DNA of 20,287 nucleotides from Rhodobacteraceae bacterium UBA1957 (GCA_002336405.1 DDEJ01000106.1:1-20287); one strand, 5' to 3'; numbered from the stretch's first letter, positions 8,274-16,920 are shown. Numbers and translations are program-made. The notes: generated by a model from the sequence alone, not told the origin.

Positions 8274-8729
8274 CTAGGCGCTTTCTGGAGGTGGAAGGAA
8301 GTCAACTTCGAATTTTGCAGAGGTGGCAACAACCTCTGCCGGATTCGCTTCGGGGCCCATATTGTGCAGGGCCCAAAACAGATCAAACAAGTTCCGGCTG
8401 GGAGAGACCCAGAAAAGGCATTTTATGGTCGTGTCGGTCTTGTTGAAAATTCCGTGCGGGACTCCCATGGGCAAATGCACCAAGTCACCCGGCTCGGCAT
8501 AGGTTTCAGCCCCGTCCAGGATCAAGTCGAAGCGACCGTCCAGAATATAGAGAAACTCATCTTGTTTGGGGTGAATATGGGGGGGTACAAAGGTGCCCAC
8601 TGGCAATGTGGCATGCCATGAGAAGGCACTTTTGGACAGCTGTTTTGGCACATAGGTCTGCCCTAAGATGTTCCAGCTGATATGGTCCATCCCTTGGTTT
8701 GCCTGGGTCACTCCGGCAAGCATTGTCAT
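8274..8729 (-). CDS. Single-domain cupin with full metal site, possible dioxygenase
   Basis: 151-residue beta-barrel cupin. Both cupin motifs fit the consensus exactly: G45-x5-H51-x-H53-x4-E58-x6-G65, and G81-x5-P87-x-G89-x2-H92-x3-N96. The metal ligands H51, H53, E58 and H92 are all present, so it can bind Fe, Mn or Ni and may be catalytic. Single cupins of this size include dioxygenases, isomerases and sensors; it is too short for a bicupin gentisate dioxygenase. The start at 8729 is supported by an AGGAA ribosome site. It abuts the flavin monooxygenase gene (TAGATG), which suggests sequential steps: hydroxylation, then possible ring cleavage. A 100-base gap separates it from the Rid gene, so this pair might have its own promoter. 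Specific reaction unknown. Confidence 0.8.
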   Translation of the reverse strand: MTMLAGVTQANQGMDHISWNILGQTYVPKQLSKSAFSWHATLPVGTFVPPHIHPKQDEFLYILDGRFDLILDGAETYAEPGDLVHLPMGVPHGIFNKTDTTIKCLFWVSPSRNLFDLFWALHNMGPEANPAEVVATSAKFEVDFLPPPESA

Positions 8730-8829
8730 GTCGAGGTTCCTTTCTGCAACGATTTCCGACTTGATTATTCGCAGGTGATCCTAGCCGACTGAAGGTAAAG
8801 TGCAAGATGCGGTCGTAGGGCAATCTTTA
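8730..8829 (-). promoter_or_regulatory. 100-base gap before the cupin gene, possible internal promoter
   Basis: This is the largest gap within the minus-strand run. On the minus strand a weak -35/-10 pair (TTGCAC, 16 bases, TAGGAT) can be read. The AGGAA ribosome site of the cupin gene follows. No terminator hairpin is evident. The match is poor and offered only as a possibility. Confidence 0.2.
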
Positions 8830-9228
8830 CTAGGTTTCGATCATGGCGGTGGCCTCAATTTCGACCAATGCTTCATCTTCTACTAGGCCCGCAACCACAA
8901 CCATTGTCATCGCTGGAAAGGTAGTGCCCATGATTTTGCGATAAACGGCACCAACTTGTTTTTGTTTGGCTGTATAATCGCGTTTGTCGGTGATATACCA
9001 TGTTAGGCGGGTCAGATCCTGAGCGGTTCCGCCGGCAGCTTCGAGCACGGTGCGAATGTTTAATAGCGCCTGTTCCATCTGGCCGATAAACTCATCCGAG
9101 GTGAATTTCTTCTCGGCATTCCAGCCGATTTGTCCCGCTATATGAAGGGTGGCACCAGTTGCTAAGACCCCGTTGGCATAGCCTTTTGCCGGTTTCCAGC
9201 CCTCTGGGTAGATTGTTTTATGTCTCAC
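8830..9228 (-). CDS. Rid/YjgF-family protein without the RidA arginine
   Basis: 132-residue member of the Rid (YjgF/YER057c/UK114) superfamily, small trimeric enzymes. RidA itself hydrolyses reactive enamines/imines to ketones plus ammonia. The C-terminal block F-P-A-M-T-M-V-x-V-x-x-L-x-x-x-x-x-L-V-E-I-E-A aligns with the RidA block that reads F-P-A-R-S. The catalytic Arg (Arg105 of E. coli RidA) is therefore Met107 here, while the Glu of E-I-E-A is kept. It is thus a Rid subfamily member not expected to do the standard reaction. The start codon is GTG, sharing GTGA with the thioesterase stop. A YjgF-type 'translation inhibitor' gene also sits in the Azoarcus aminobenzoate cluster; a role on the 2-amino ring intermediate is attractive but unproven. 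Confidence 0.87.
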   Translation of the reverse strand: MRHKTIYPEGWKPAKGYANGVLATGATLHIAGQIGWNAEKKFTSDEFIGQMEQALLNIRTVLEAAGGTAQDLTRLTWYITDKRDYTAKQKQVGAVYRKIMGTTFPAMTMVVVAGLVEDEALVEIEATAMIET

Positions 9229-9638
9229 GTGTCTTCCTTTAAACTATTAATCAATTTTTTTCGCAATCCGGATGGCCAAGGTTCTGGGCGGCTGGTGTCT
9301 TTGCGGATGAATACCAAGCGGCTGGCAAAGTGCACCCGCTGATATTTTTCACAGGCGGCCTGTACTGCCAGATCAAGACTAGTGGTTCCGACCTGTGTGA
9401 CCCGCAGCGCAAAATCTAAGAGTTCTCCGTGACGGCTGGGCGCATGGAACTCGGCGTTTTGCCAAACTGTGGGCACGCCACGGTCTTCTGCCCCATGCAT
9501 TTTTGCAAAGCTATAGCCAAGAACCTCGTCAAACCAAGCCTCGACACAGGCGTTCAGCATTTCGTAATAGCGTGGATAAAAGACAATTCCCGCAGGGTCG
9601 CAATGCTGAAACAGGATTTTTTGCTGATAGTGGAACAC
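9225..9638 (-). CDS. Hotdog-fold acyl-CoA thioesterase, 4-hydroxybenzoyl-CoA type
   Basis: 137-residue thioesterase of the 4HBT family. The N-terminal motif H-C-D-P-A-G-I-V-F-Y-P-R-Y (12-24) is diagnostic, and Asp14 is the expected catalytic carboxylate. These enzymes release aromatic acids from CoA thioesters. Next to a CoA ligase and CoA-dependent hydroxylase it could recover CoA from dead-end aromatic thioesters, or release an end product. It starts with GTG, 44 bases after the ligase stop; no ATG or GTG is available in frame in that gap. The stop overlaps the Rid start (GTGA). Its true substrate is inferred from position only. Confidence 0.88.
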   Translation of the reverse strand: MFHYQQKILFQHCDPAGIVFYPRYYEMLNACVEAWFDEVLGYSFAKMHGAEDRGVPTVWQNAEFHAPSRHGELLDFALRVTQVGTTSLDLAVQAACEKYQRVHFASRLVFIRKDTSRPEPWPSGLRKKLINSLKEDT

Positions 9639-9682
9639 GAGGGGCTCTTTTCTAGAGTTCGATGGTGGCGTTGGTCGGTATC

Positions 9683-11302
9683 CTAAGGGGTGCTGCGCAG
9701 ACGAAACCTTTGTATCTTGCCGGTTTGGGTTTTAGGCAGGCTGTTGGTGAACACCACTGAGCGTGGATATTTAAACGGGGCAATCTGGGTTTTGACAAAG
9801 TCCTGCAGGGTTTTTGTCACCGTATCGCTGGCCTTTATGCCGTCGCTTAAAACCACATGGGCCTGAACAATCGATCCGCGCTGAAGATCAGGGACCCCTA
9901 TCACGGCGCATTCGACCACGTGGCTATGGGTCAATAGCGCAGCTTCGACCTCTGGTCCTGCGATATTGTACCCCGCCGAAATGATCATGTCGTCATTGCG
10001 CGCCGCAAAATGAAATGCGCCCTCGCGGTCTTGGCTAAAGCTGTCGCCAGTGATGTTCCAGCCGTCTTTGACATATCCAGTCTGGCGATCATCGGCAAGA
10101 TACCGGCAGCCGGTCGGCCCACGCACGGCAAGCCGGCCCACCTCGCCCCGCGGCATCTCGGTCATATTCGCGTCGATCACTTTTGCTTGATAACCGCTAA
10201 TGGTCTTGCCAGTGCAGGCTGCCCGGTGGTCTTCAAAACGGTTGGAGATGAAAATATGCAGCATTTCGGTCGCGCCAATACCGTCTAAAATTGGTTTCCC
10301 AGTTTTTGCGAGCCACATATCGTACACCGGTTTTGGCAATGTCTCGCCAGCTGAAACAGCCGCCCTAAGCGAGGAGAGATCGGCGCCGTCTTCCATCGCT
10401 AACAGCATCATATTATAAGCCGTGGGGGCCGTGAAACACACGGTTGCTTTATGTTTTTCGATGATATTGATCATATTGGGTGGGGAGGCGTTTTCCAACA
10501 GTGTGGCGGCCGCGCCAAAGCGCAAGGGAAATATTGCCAGTCCTCCTAAGCCAAATGTAAAGGCCAATGGCGGCGAGCCGACAAATACATCGGTGTCAGT
10601 GACGCCCAGCACCTCAGCACCGTACCCATCGGCAATAATCAACAAATCACGGTGGAAATGCATGGTTGCTTTCGGGGCGCCGGTTGTCCCCGAGGTAAAG
10701 CCCAGCAGGGCAACGTCATCGCGGCTGGTTTCGACCGCGGCAAACTTGACAGGCTTTTCCAACGCTGCAGTGTCCAGCGCACTGGTGTGATTGGCAGTGC
10801 CATCAAATGCGATGACGTATTGCAGGGTTGGGCTGTCTGCCGCACAGCTGTCTAATTCGTCCGTCAAGCGGCTGTCGCAAAGTGCGTGGCTGATCTGGGC
10901 TTTATCGACTATTTTTGTCAGCTCGCCGGCCCGCAGCATTGGCATGGTATTGACTACCACGGCACCGGCCTTTGTGGCTGCCAGCCAACAGGCCACCATG
11001 GCCGGATTGTTGGCCGACCGGATCAACACTCGATTGCCCGGTTGCAGATTGAAATCCTCAACCAGCGCATGGGCCAGCCGGTTTGTCCAATCGCTTAACT
11101 CTTTATAGGTGCGTCGCCGCCCGTTGCCGATCAGTGCTGTGTGATCACCAAATCCCTTTGCCACCATCGCATCGGTCAATTCGACCCCTATATTCAGGCG
11201 GTCGGGATAGTTGAACCCCTCCAGCAAGAAATCGGGTTGTGCGTCGACAGCCGGCAAGTTGTCGCGGGCAAAGGTGTCGATATGGGCAGACCGTCCCAAC
11301 AT
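9683..11302 (-). CDS. abmG: 2-aminobenzoate/benzoate-type CoA ligase
   Basis: 539-residue ANL-superfamily enzyme that activates an aromatic acid with ATP and CoA in two steps. The phosphate loop G-F-T-S-G-T-T-G-A-P-K (201-211), the A5 block G-I-G-A-T-E-M-L-H (341-349, benzoate-ligase style), the hinge region near G-D-S-F-S-Q-D-R-E-G (419-428) and the adenylation lysine in K-T-Q-T-G-K-I-Q-R (Lys529) are all present. It sits between acyl-CoA dehydrogenase (stop two bases before its ATG) and thioesterase. Because the operon also carries the aminobenzoyl-CoA monooxygenase/reductase, 2-aminobenzoate is the most likely substrate. Benzoate or salicylate remain alternatives, since these ligases cannot be told apart by eye. 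Confidence 0.85.
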   Translation of the reverse strand: MLGRSAHIDTFARDNLPAVDAQPDFLLEGFNYPDRLNIGVELTDAMVAKGFGDHTALIGNGRRRTYKELSDWTNRLAHALVEDFNLQPGNRVLIRSANNPAMVACWLAATKAGAVVVNTMPMLRAGELTKIVDKAQISHALCDSRLTDELDSCAADSPTLQYVIAFDGTANHTSALDTAALEKPVKFAAVETSRDDVALLGFTSGTTGAPKATMHFHRDLLIIADGYGAEVLGVTDTDVFVGSPPLAFTFGLGGLAIFPLRFGAAATLLENASPPNMINIIEKHKATVCFTAPTAYNMMLLAMEDGADLSSLRAAVSAGETLPKPVYDMWLAKTGKPILDGIGATEMLHIFISNRFEDHRAACTGKTISGYQAKVIDANMTEMPRGEVGRLAVRGPTGCRYLADDRQTGYVKDGWNITGDSFSQDREGAFHFAARNDDMIISAGYNIAGPEVEAALLTHSHVVECAVIGVPDLQRGSIVQAHVVLSDGIKASDTVTKTLQDFVKTQIAPFKYPRSVVFTNSLPKTQTGKIQRFRLRSTP

Positions 11303-11304
11303 GA

Positions 11305-12459
11305 TCAGGCTCCTGATTGTAAGGCATTTCGGGCAATAATAATCTTTTGAACATCTGAGGCGCCCTCATAAATTCTAAGCGCCCTGATCTCGCGGTAAAG
11401 CCGCTCGATGATATGGCCTTTGCGAACGCCGTCACCGCCGTGGATTTGCACGGCCTTGTCGATCACCAACTGGGCCTGATCGGTGGCGTATAATTTTGCC
11501 ATTGCGGCCTCTTTGGTGATCCGAGAGGCCCCGGCATCTTTGGCCCAGGCGGCGCGGTATATCAACAGGGCACTGGCATCAATATCAAGCGCCATATCGG
11601 CAAGGTGGCCTTGCACCATTTGCAATTCACTCAGAGGTGCGCCGAATAATTCGCGATTTTTGACGCGGTTTAAGCTTTCATCAAAGGCGCGGCGGGCAAA
11701 GCCTAGGGCCGCGGCTCCGACTGTGGTGCGCATTGTGTCCAAGGTGGCCATCGCCACTTTGAACCCGGCGCCGGGGGCACCTATCATTGCATCCGCACTC
11801 AGATGTAGGTCTGTAAAGACCAACCGCGCCAGCGGGTGAGGCGAAATGGTTTCAAGGCGCTCTGCGATCTGCAGGCCACAGGTATCTGCAGGCACGATAA
11901 AGGCTGAGATGCCCTTGCCACCCGGCGCTTCGCCGGTGCGTGCAAACACTGTATAGACGTCCGCAATACCGCCATTGGAAATCCAGGTCTTTTCACCATT
12001 GAGAACATAGCCATTGCCGTTGCGCTGGGCTGAGAGCTGCAGGTTGGCAACGTCAGAGCCGGATTGGGGCTCGCTCAGTGCAAAGGCCGAGAGCGCTGCG
12101 CCGGATTGCACTTTGGGCAACCAATCGGCCTTTTGAGTGTCACTGCCAAACAAAGAGATCGCCATCGTCCCAAGGCCCTGCATGGCAAAGGCAAAATCGG
12201 CCAGACCATCATGGCGGGCAAGCGTCTCGCGGATCAGGCACAGGCTGCGCACATCGATCTTTGGGAAGGTCGCGTTCACGCCAGTATGTTTCAAAAACCC
12301 AGCGGCCCCAAGTGCAGCCACCAAAGCCTGACAGGTTTGGTCTGTGTTGTCGTGGTCAACATCCTGCAAATTATCGCTGGCCCAAGCCTCTAACGCGGCG
12401 TGAAGTATTGTGTGTTTCGGCTCTAGAAACGGCCAGTCAAGAAAGCTGGTATCGGCCAT
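11305..12459 (-). CDS. Acyl-CoA dehydrogenase of the aminobenzoate-CoA pathway
   Basis: 384-residue FAD enzyme with the normal family length. The signature A-F-A-L-S-E-P-Q-S-G-S-D (125-136) and the C-terminal R-I-Y-E-G (362-366) with catalytic base Glu365 are present. So is the Q-x-x-G-G-x-G pattern (338-344). It should oxidise an alicyclic or ring-opened acyl-CoA and pass electrons to ETF. It is one of three beta-oxidation-type genes (with the crotonase and SDR) that match the set in the Azoarcus evansii aminobenzoate operon. Its start overlaps the crotonase stop by one base (TAATG). Confidence 0.9.
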   Translation of the reverse strand: MADTSFLDWPFLEPKHTILHAALEAWASDNLQDVDHDNTDQTCQALVAALGAAGFLKHTGVNATFPKIDVRSLCLIRETLARHDGLADFAFAMQGLGTMAISLFGSDTQKADWLPKVQSGAALSAFALSEPQSGSDVANLQLSAQRNGNGYVLNGEKTWISNGGIADVYTVFARTGEAPGGKGISAFIVPADTCGLQIAERLETISPHPLARLVFTDLHLSADAMIGAPGAGFKVAMATLDTMRTTVGAAALGFARRAFDESLNRVKNRELFGAPLSELQMVQGHLADMALDIDASALLIYRAAWAKDAGASRITKEAAMAKLYATDQAQLVIDKAVQIHGGDGVRKGHIIERLYREIRALRIYEGASDVQKIIIARNALQSGA

Positions 12460-13265
12460 TAGTTCCCCTCAAACTTTGGTTTTTGTTTGGCAACAAAAGC
12501 CTGATAAGCGCGTTCGAAATCGCCGGTTTGCATGCAGAGGGCCTGTGCCTGTGCTTCGGCCTCGATCGCCTGCTCTATCGACATGGACCATTCCTGCGAC
12601 AGCATTGTCTTGGTCATCATATGGCCAAAATTAGGTCCCGATGTGATCCGGTTGGCCAGTGCCATCGCCGCTTCTTGCAGCCCGCCTGCTGGGGCGATTG
12701 AGGTGAAGAACCCCCAGTCTGCGCCTTCTTTGGCCGACATTGAACGCCCGGTATACAGCAGGTCGGCAGCGCGGCCTTGGCCAATGATACGCGGCAAGAT
12801 TGCACAGGCGCCCATGTCGCATCCCGCCAGTCCGACGCGGGTGAACAAAAACGCAGTCTTGGCCTCGGGCGTGGCAATCCGCAGGTCTGAGGCCATGGCG
12901 ATAATCGCGCCGGCGCCCACACAGACGCCATCAATAGCGGCAATCACCGGCTTGCCACAATTCACCATAGCTTTGACCAAATCACCGGTCATGCGGGTAA
13001 AGTTCAACAGCTCTTTCATCGACATCTGGACCAAGGGGCCGATGATATCATGCACATCCCCGCCCGAGCAGAAATTGCCACCGTTCGAGCCGAACACAAC
13101 CGCGTTTATGTCATCATTATACACCAGATCGCGGAACCAGTCGCGCAGTTCGGCATAGCTGTCAAACGTCAGCGGGTTTTTACGATCTGCGCCGGTCAGG
13201 GAAATCTCGGCAATACCGTTGCTGACCGACAGGTTGAAATGCTTGGGGGGGGGGCTGGTGGGCAT
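12459..13265 (-). CDS. Crotonase-superfamily (enoyl-CoA hydratase/isomerase-like) protein
   Basis: 268 residues from ATG 13265, which overlaps the MarR stop (TGATG); a TTG one codon upstream is also in frame but less likely. The crotonase fold signals are clear: oxyanion hole F-C-S-G-G-D (65-70), then [15 protein letters not shown] (105-119). By eye, the two glutamates used by enoyl-CoA hydratases (Glu144 and Glu164 of the rat enzyme) fall on Ile121 and about Thr142/Arg143. Asp150 lies near the position used by PaaG/isomerase-type members. A hydration mechanism is therefore doubtful; isomerisation, or hydrolytic ring opening as in BadI/MenB-type relatives, is possible. A run of ten C lies in codons 4-7. 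It is one of the three beta-oxidation-like enzymes of the operon. Confidence 0.87.
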   Translation of the reverse strand: MPTSPPPKHFNLSVSNGIAEISLTGADRKNPLTFDSYAELRDWFRDLVYNDDINAVVFGSNGGNFCSGGDVHDIIGPLVQMSMKELLNFTRMTGDLVKAMVNCGKPVIAAIDGVCVGAGAIIAMASDLRIATPEAKTAFLFTRVGLAGCDMGACAILPRIIGQGRAADLLYTGRSMSAKEGADWGFFTSIAPAGGLQEAAMALANRITSGPNFGHMMTKTMLSQEWSMSIEQAIEAEAQAQALCMQTGDFERAYQAFVAKQKPKFEGN

Positions 13266-13732
13266 CAACTGTCCTCTCCCTTATCTGCAATCGCGCCGAG
13301 AAGATCAATCAGACCCTCGGCGTCTTGTGGGCTTAGATCTCCCAATAAACTGTCAATCCAGCGCTCATGCTCGGCCGCATAGGCAGTAAATTTTGACTGA
13401 CCCTTTTTTGTCAGACGTACCAGATGGGCGCGCCTGTCGCCATCGACGGCGATCCGCATCACATATCCGTCTGTCACTAAGCGGTCGACGATGCCGGTGA
13501 CGTTGCCGTTTGAGACTTTCAATGCCGCAGACAGCTGGCTCATCTTCATGCCTTTTTGTGCCCGCGACAGGGCTGACAACACATCGAAACGCGGCAGCGT
13601 TGTTGCGCAGTCATCACGCAGTTTCTCGCGCAAAGTCTTTTCAATCAAGTTCGACGTTTTTAGGATTTTCAACCACGCCCTGAGGCGGACTTTTGACAGG
13701 TTGGGTGTGGTTTCTGGATTTGAAAGTGTCAT
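13265..13732 (-). CDS. MarR-family transcriptional regulator
   Basis: 155-residue winged-helix protein. The recognition region [17 protein letters not shown] (63-79) is followed by the MarR wing with D-G-D-R-R-A (97-102). The frame extends 20 residues further upstream, but ATG 13732 has a strong GGGAG site and overlaps the SDR stop as ATGA, so the short form is chosen. MarR proteins of this kind usually repress aromatic-acid operons and are released by the acid or its CoA thioester. Its place third in the run it probably controls makes autoregulation likely. Candidate sites lie in 16779-17148. A MarR gene is also part of the Azoarcus aminobenzoate cluster. Confidence 0.9.
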   Translation of the reverse strand: MTLSNPETTPNLSKVRLRAWLKILKTSNLIEKTLREKLRDDCATTLPRFDVLSALSRAQKGMKMSQLSAALKVSNGNVTGIVDRLVTDGYVMRIAVDGDRRAHLVRLTKKGQSKFTAYAAEHERWIDSLLGDLSPQDAEGLIDLLGAIADKGEDS

Positions 13733-14487
13733 ATTTCTCCCCCTGACAGACTTATGGCCTGGCCGTTGATCGCCGCAGCTTGATCGCCACATAGAAACGC
13801 GACTGTATCGGCGATTTCGGCTGGTTGGATCAAACGGCCTTGCGGATTGCCGGCGATTAATGCTTGGGTTGCGGCGTGTTTGTCACGGCCTGTTTGGGCC
13901 ATAATGTTGTCAATCGTCCTATCGGTCATTGGGGTGTCGACATAGGACGGGCAAATTGCATTCGCGGTGATACCTTTGCGTGCGACTTCAAGTGCTAGCG
14001 AACGGGTCAACCCGATAGCGGCGTGTTTTGCCGCGCTATAGGCCGAGACATAGCCATAACCTTTCAAGCCTGCGGTCGAGGCTATGGTGATCAAGCGTCC
14101 CCATTGGGCCGCCAGCATGTCTGGTAGAACCGCTTGATAGGTGTGGAATACGCCCAGTAGATTGACATCCAGCATCGCTGTCAGGTCTTGGGTGGTCAGT
14201 TTACCAAAGGGTTTGCTGCTGGCGGCACCAGCATTGGCCACGGCGATATCAATGGGCCCGAACATGGTGCGAGCAGATGCAAGACTTGTCGATATTTCGG
14301 AGGGTGAGGTTACATCGCAGACGCAATAGGCTATGGTGTCGATCCTGTCGCTTAACGCCTTTAATGGCGCTTTGCGGCGGCCCGTGATCGTCACATTTGC
14401 GCCACACGCGGCCAGGTTGACAGCAATGGCCGCGCCGACACCGCTGCCACCGCCGGTGACCAGGCAATGCTTGTCAGACAGTGTCAT
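13729..14487 (-). CDS. Short-chain dehydrogenase/reductase (hydroxyacyl-CoA dehydrogenase-like)
   Basis: 252-residue classical SDR. The cofactor motif T-G-G-G-S-G-V-G (11-18), N-A-G (86-88), catalytic Ser137 and Y-S-A-A-K (Tyr150, Lys154) are all present. The frame is open another 51 residues upstream, but this overlaps the fusion gene; ATG 14487 in an ATGA overlap gives the standard N-terminus. It most likely acts as an NAD(P)-dependent alcohol dehydrogenase on an alicyclic hydroxyacyl-CoA, matching the 3-hydroxyacyl-CoA dehydrogenase role in the Azoarcus aminobenzoate operon. The exact intermediate is inferred. Confidence 0.9.
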   Translation of the reverse strand: MTLSDKHCLVTGGGSGVGAAIAVNLAACGANVTITGRRKAPLKALSDRIDTIAYCVCDVTSPSEISTSLASARTMFGPIDIAVANAGAASSKPFGKLTTQDLTAMLDVNLLGVFHTYQAVLPDMLAAQWGRLITIASTAGLKGYGYVSAYSAAKHAAIGLTRSLALEVARKGITANAICPSYVDTPMTDRTIDNIMAQTGRDKHAATQALIAGNPQGRLIQPAEIADTVAFLCGDQAAAINGQAISLSGGEI

Positions 14488-16778
14488 GGTTTCGCCATCT
14501 CGGCAGCCTTGTCTGCCAAGCGCCAGAGTTGATCTTTTCCAGGGCCATAGGGCAGGGGCCAATCGGCCAGTCGATCCCCGATCTGGGCGGCTGCGTGCAA
14601 TGTCCAATAAGGATCGGACAAATGTGGTCGGGCCAAGCAAACCAGATCCGCACGGCCCGCCATCAGGATGGAATTGACGTGATCGGCCTCATAAATATTG
14701 CCAACAGCCATAGTTTTGATCCCTGCATCGTTTCGAATGCGGTCTGAGAACGGAGTTTGGAACATGCGCCCATAGACCGGGTTGGCCTTGGTCGATGTCT
14801 GTCCCGCAGAGACATCAATGATATCGGCACCCGCCGCAGTGAACATCTGTGCAATCTCTAAGGCCTCTTGCGGGGTCACGCCGTCCTTTTCGATCCAGTC
14901 GGTGGCCGAGACGCGCACCGACATCGGTTTGTGCGCGGGCCAAACTGCGCGCATGGCGCTGAAAACTTCAAGCGGATAGCGCATGCGATTGGCGATATCC
15001 CCGCCATAGGCATCGCTGCGGGTGTTAGAGCAAGGGGAGATGAACGATGAAATAAGATACCCGTGTGCGGCGTGCAACTCGATCATATCAAACCCGGCAC
15101 GGTCCGCCATTTGCGCGGATGCAACGAATTGATCCCGTACGGCGTCCATCTGGGTCCGGGTGATTTCTTGCGGCACCGCATTGTCTTTTGACCACGCGAT
15201 TGCAGAGGCCGAGACCAAGGGCCAATTACCCTCGCTCAGGGGGGCGTCCATTTCATCCCACCCCAATTGGGTCGAGCCTTTGCGCCCGGCATGACCAATC
15301 TGGCAGCAAATTTTCGCCGGGGTTTCGGCATGGACAAAATTGGTCAGGCGCCGCCACGCTGCCTCATGTTCCGGCGTATAGAGCCCGGGGCATCCCGGTG
15401 TGATCCTGCCCTCGGCCGAGACACAGGTCATCTCGGCATAAACCAGACCGGCGCCGCCCTTTGCCCGTTCGCTATAGTGTACGAAGTGCCAGTCGTTTGG
15501 ACAGCCGTCTACGGCTTTATATTGGGCCATAGGTGAGACTACGATCCGATTTTCAAGATGCATATCGCGTAGCTGATAGGGGGCAAACATTGGCGCGCGG
15601 ACCGGAGCGTTCTGATCCAGCCCTGCCTGTTGCTGAAACCACTGTTCGGCTGCACCCAACCAGTCTGCATCGCGTTCGCGCAGATTCTCATGGCTGATCC
15701 TCTGGGACCGGGTCAGCAGGGAATAGTTCAATTGCATTGGATCCAAATCGAGATAGCGCTCGACATCTTCGAACCATTCAACCGAATTTCGGGCTGCCGA
15801 TTGCAAGCGCAAAACCTCAAGCTTGCGGGCCTTTTGATAGTTGTCAAACGCGACGTCCATTGGTTGGTCATGCGTGATATTTTTGGCCAGAGATATTGCG
15901 CTTTCAAGCGCCAGTTTGGTTCCTGACCCGATCGAGAAATGTGCCGTGGCCGAGGCATCGCCCAGCAGAACGACATTTTGATGATGCCATGTTTCACACA
16001 GCACCCTGGGGAACTGGATCCAAGCCGAGCCGCGGATGTGGTTGGCATTGGTCATCAGCGCATGACCATCCAGATGGTCGGCGAAGATCTCTTCGCAGAT
16101 TGCGATGCTCTGGTGTTGATCGAGGTTGGCAAACCCATAAGCGTCATAGGTGCTCTGTGAACATTCAACGATAAAGGTCGCGGTATCGTCATCAAACTGA
16201 TACGCATGCGCCCAGATCCAGCCCTTTTCGGTTTGTTCGAATATAAAGGTAAAGGCATCGTCAAATTTTTGCTGTGTCCCCAGCCAGACAAATTGACAGG
16301 CCCGCAGATCGGTATCGGGCTTAAAGCTTTCAGAAAATTCGGTTCTGGTGCGAGAATTTAGACCATCAGCCGCCACAATCACGTCATAGTCTGCCATATA
16401 GCTCGAGGCGGCAGCAACATCAGACCCAAACTGTAAATCAACGCCCAGATCGCGGGCGCGGTTTTGCAAGATACTCAGCAACCGTTTTCGTCCTATGCCA
16501 CAAAACCCATGTCCGCTTGAGACCAATTTCTGGCCTTTATGATGTAGCGCAATATCGTCCCAATAGGCAAAATGGCTGCGGATTTCAGCGGCACTGACAG
16601 GATCGTTTTGCGTCAGGTTCTCGAGCGTTTCATCCGATAAAACGACCCCCCAACCAAAGGTGTCGTCTGCCTTGTTACGCTCAATTACAGTGATATTGGC
16701 CTGTGGTTCACGCAGTTTTACAGAGATTGCAAAGTACAACCCGGCCGGGCCGCCCCCAATCACTAGGACTTTTTTCAT
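14484..16778 (-). CDS. abmA: 2-aminobenzoyl-CoA monooxygenase/reductase (flavoprotein fusion)
   Basis: 764-residue fusion of two flavoproteins. The N-terminal half (1 to about 385) is a salicylate-hydroxylase-like FAD monooxygenase: GGGPAG (8-13), A-D-G (137-139) and L-G-D-A (272-275). The C-terminal half (about 394-750) is an old-yellow-enzyme FMN domain: Q-I-G-H-A-G-R-K (493-500), H-A-A-H-G-Y-L (569-575) and N-T-R-S-D-A-Y-G-G (585-593). In Azoarcus evansii such a fusion hydroxylates 2-aminobenzoyl-CoA at C5 and reduces it to 2-amino-5-oxocyclohex-1-ene-1-carbonyl-CoA. Salicylyl-CoA 5-hydroxylase is the close alternative; the accompanying beta-oxidation genes favour aminobenzoate. It is first in the minus-strand run, with an AGGGA ribosome site, and overlaps the SDR gene by ATGA. 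Confidence 0.88.
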   Translation of the reverse strand: MKKVLVIGGGPAGLYFAISVKLREPQANITVIERNKADDTFGWGVVLSDETLENLTQNDPVSAAEIRSHFAYWDDIALHHKGQKLVSSGHGFCGIGRKRLLSILQNRARDLGVDLQFGSDVAAASSYMADYDVIVAADGLNSRTRTEFSESFKPDTDLRACQFVWLGTQQKFDDAFTFIFEQTEKGWIWAHAYQFDDDTATFIVECSQSTYDAYGFANLDQHQSIAICEEIFADHLDGHALMTNANHIRGSAWIQFPRVLCETWHHQNVVLLGDASATAHFSIGSGTKLALESAISLAKNITHDQPMDVAFDNYQKARKLEVLRLQSAARNSVEWFEDVERYLDLDPMQLNYSLLTRSQRISHENLRERDADWLGAAEQWFQQQAGLDQNAPVRAPMFAPYQLRDMHLENRIVVSPMAQYKAVDGCPNDWHFVHYSERAKGGAGLVYAEMTCVSAEGRITPGCPGLYTPEHEAAWRRLTNFVHAETPAKICCQIGHAGRKGSTQLGWDEMDAPLSEGNWPLVSASAIAWSKDNAVPQEITRTQMDAVRDQFVASAQMADRAGFDMIELHAAHGYLISSFISPCSNTRSDAYGGDIANRMRYPLEVFSAMRAVWPAHKPMSVRVSATDWIEKDGVTPQEALEIAQMFTAAGADIIDVSAGQTSTKANPVYGRMFQTPFSDRIRNDAGIKTMAVGNIYEADHVNSILMAGRADLVCLARPHLSDPYWTLHAAAQIGDRLADWPLPYGPGKDQLWRLADKAAEMAKP

Positions 16779-16920
16779 AGCTCATATCCCTGAAATACGC
16801 TGGTTCAACATTGCGTTTGGCTTGATTATGATAAATTCTATACTTGAATATTTTAAACGTAAAGTAAATGTATTTTGAGGTGACACGATCTATAAACATC
16901 TTTTAATCCAACTTCGGTGG

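Noticed and set aside
8274..8729. Cupin as a gentisate 1,2-dioxygenase, making this a salicylyl-CoA/gentisate pathway
   Set aside because: Gentisate dioxygenases are bicupins more than twice this length, and the beta-oxidation genes would be unexplained; kept only as a remote alternative.
14488..14640. N-terminal extension of the SDR frame
   Set aside because: Overlaps the fusion gene and lacks SDR features; the ATG at 14487 with ATGA overlap gives the standard N-terminus.
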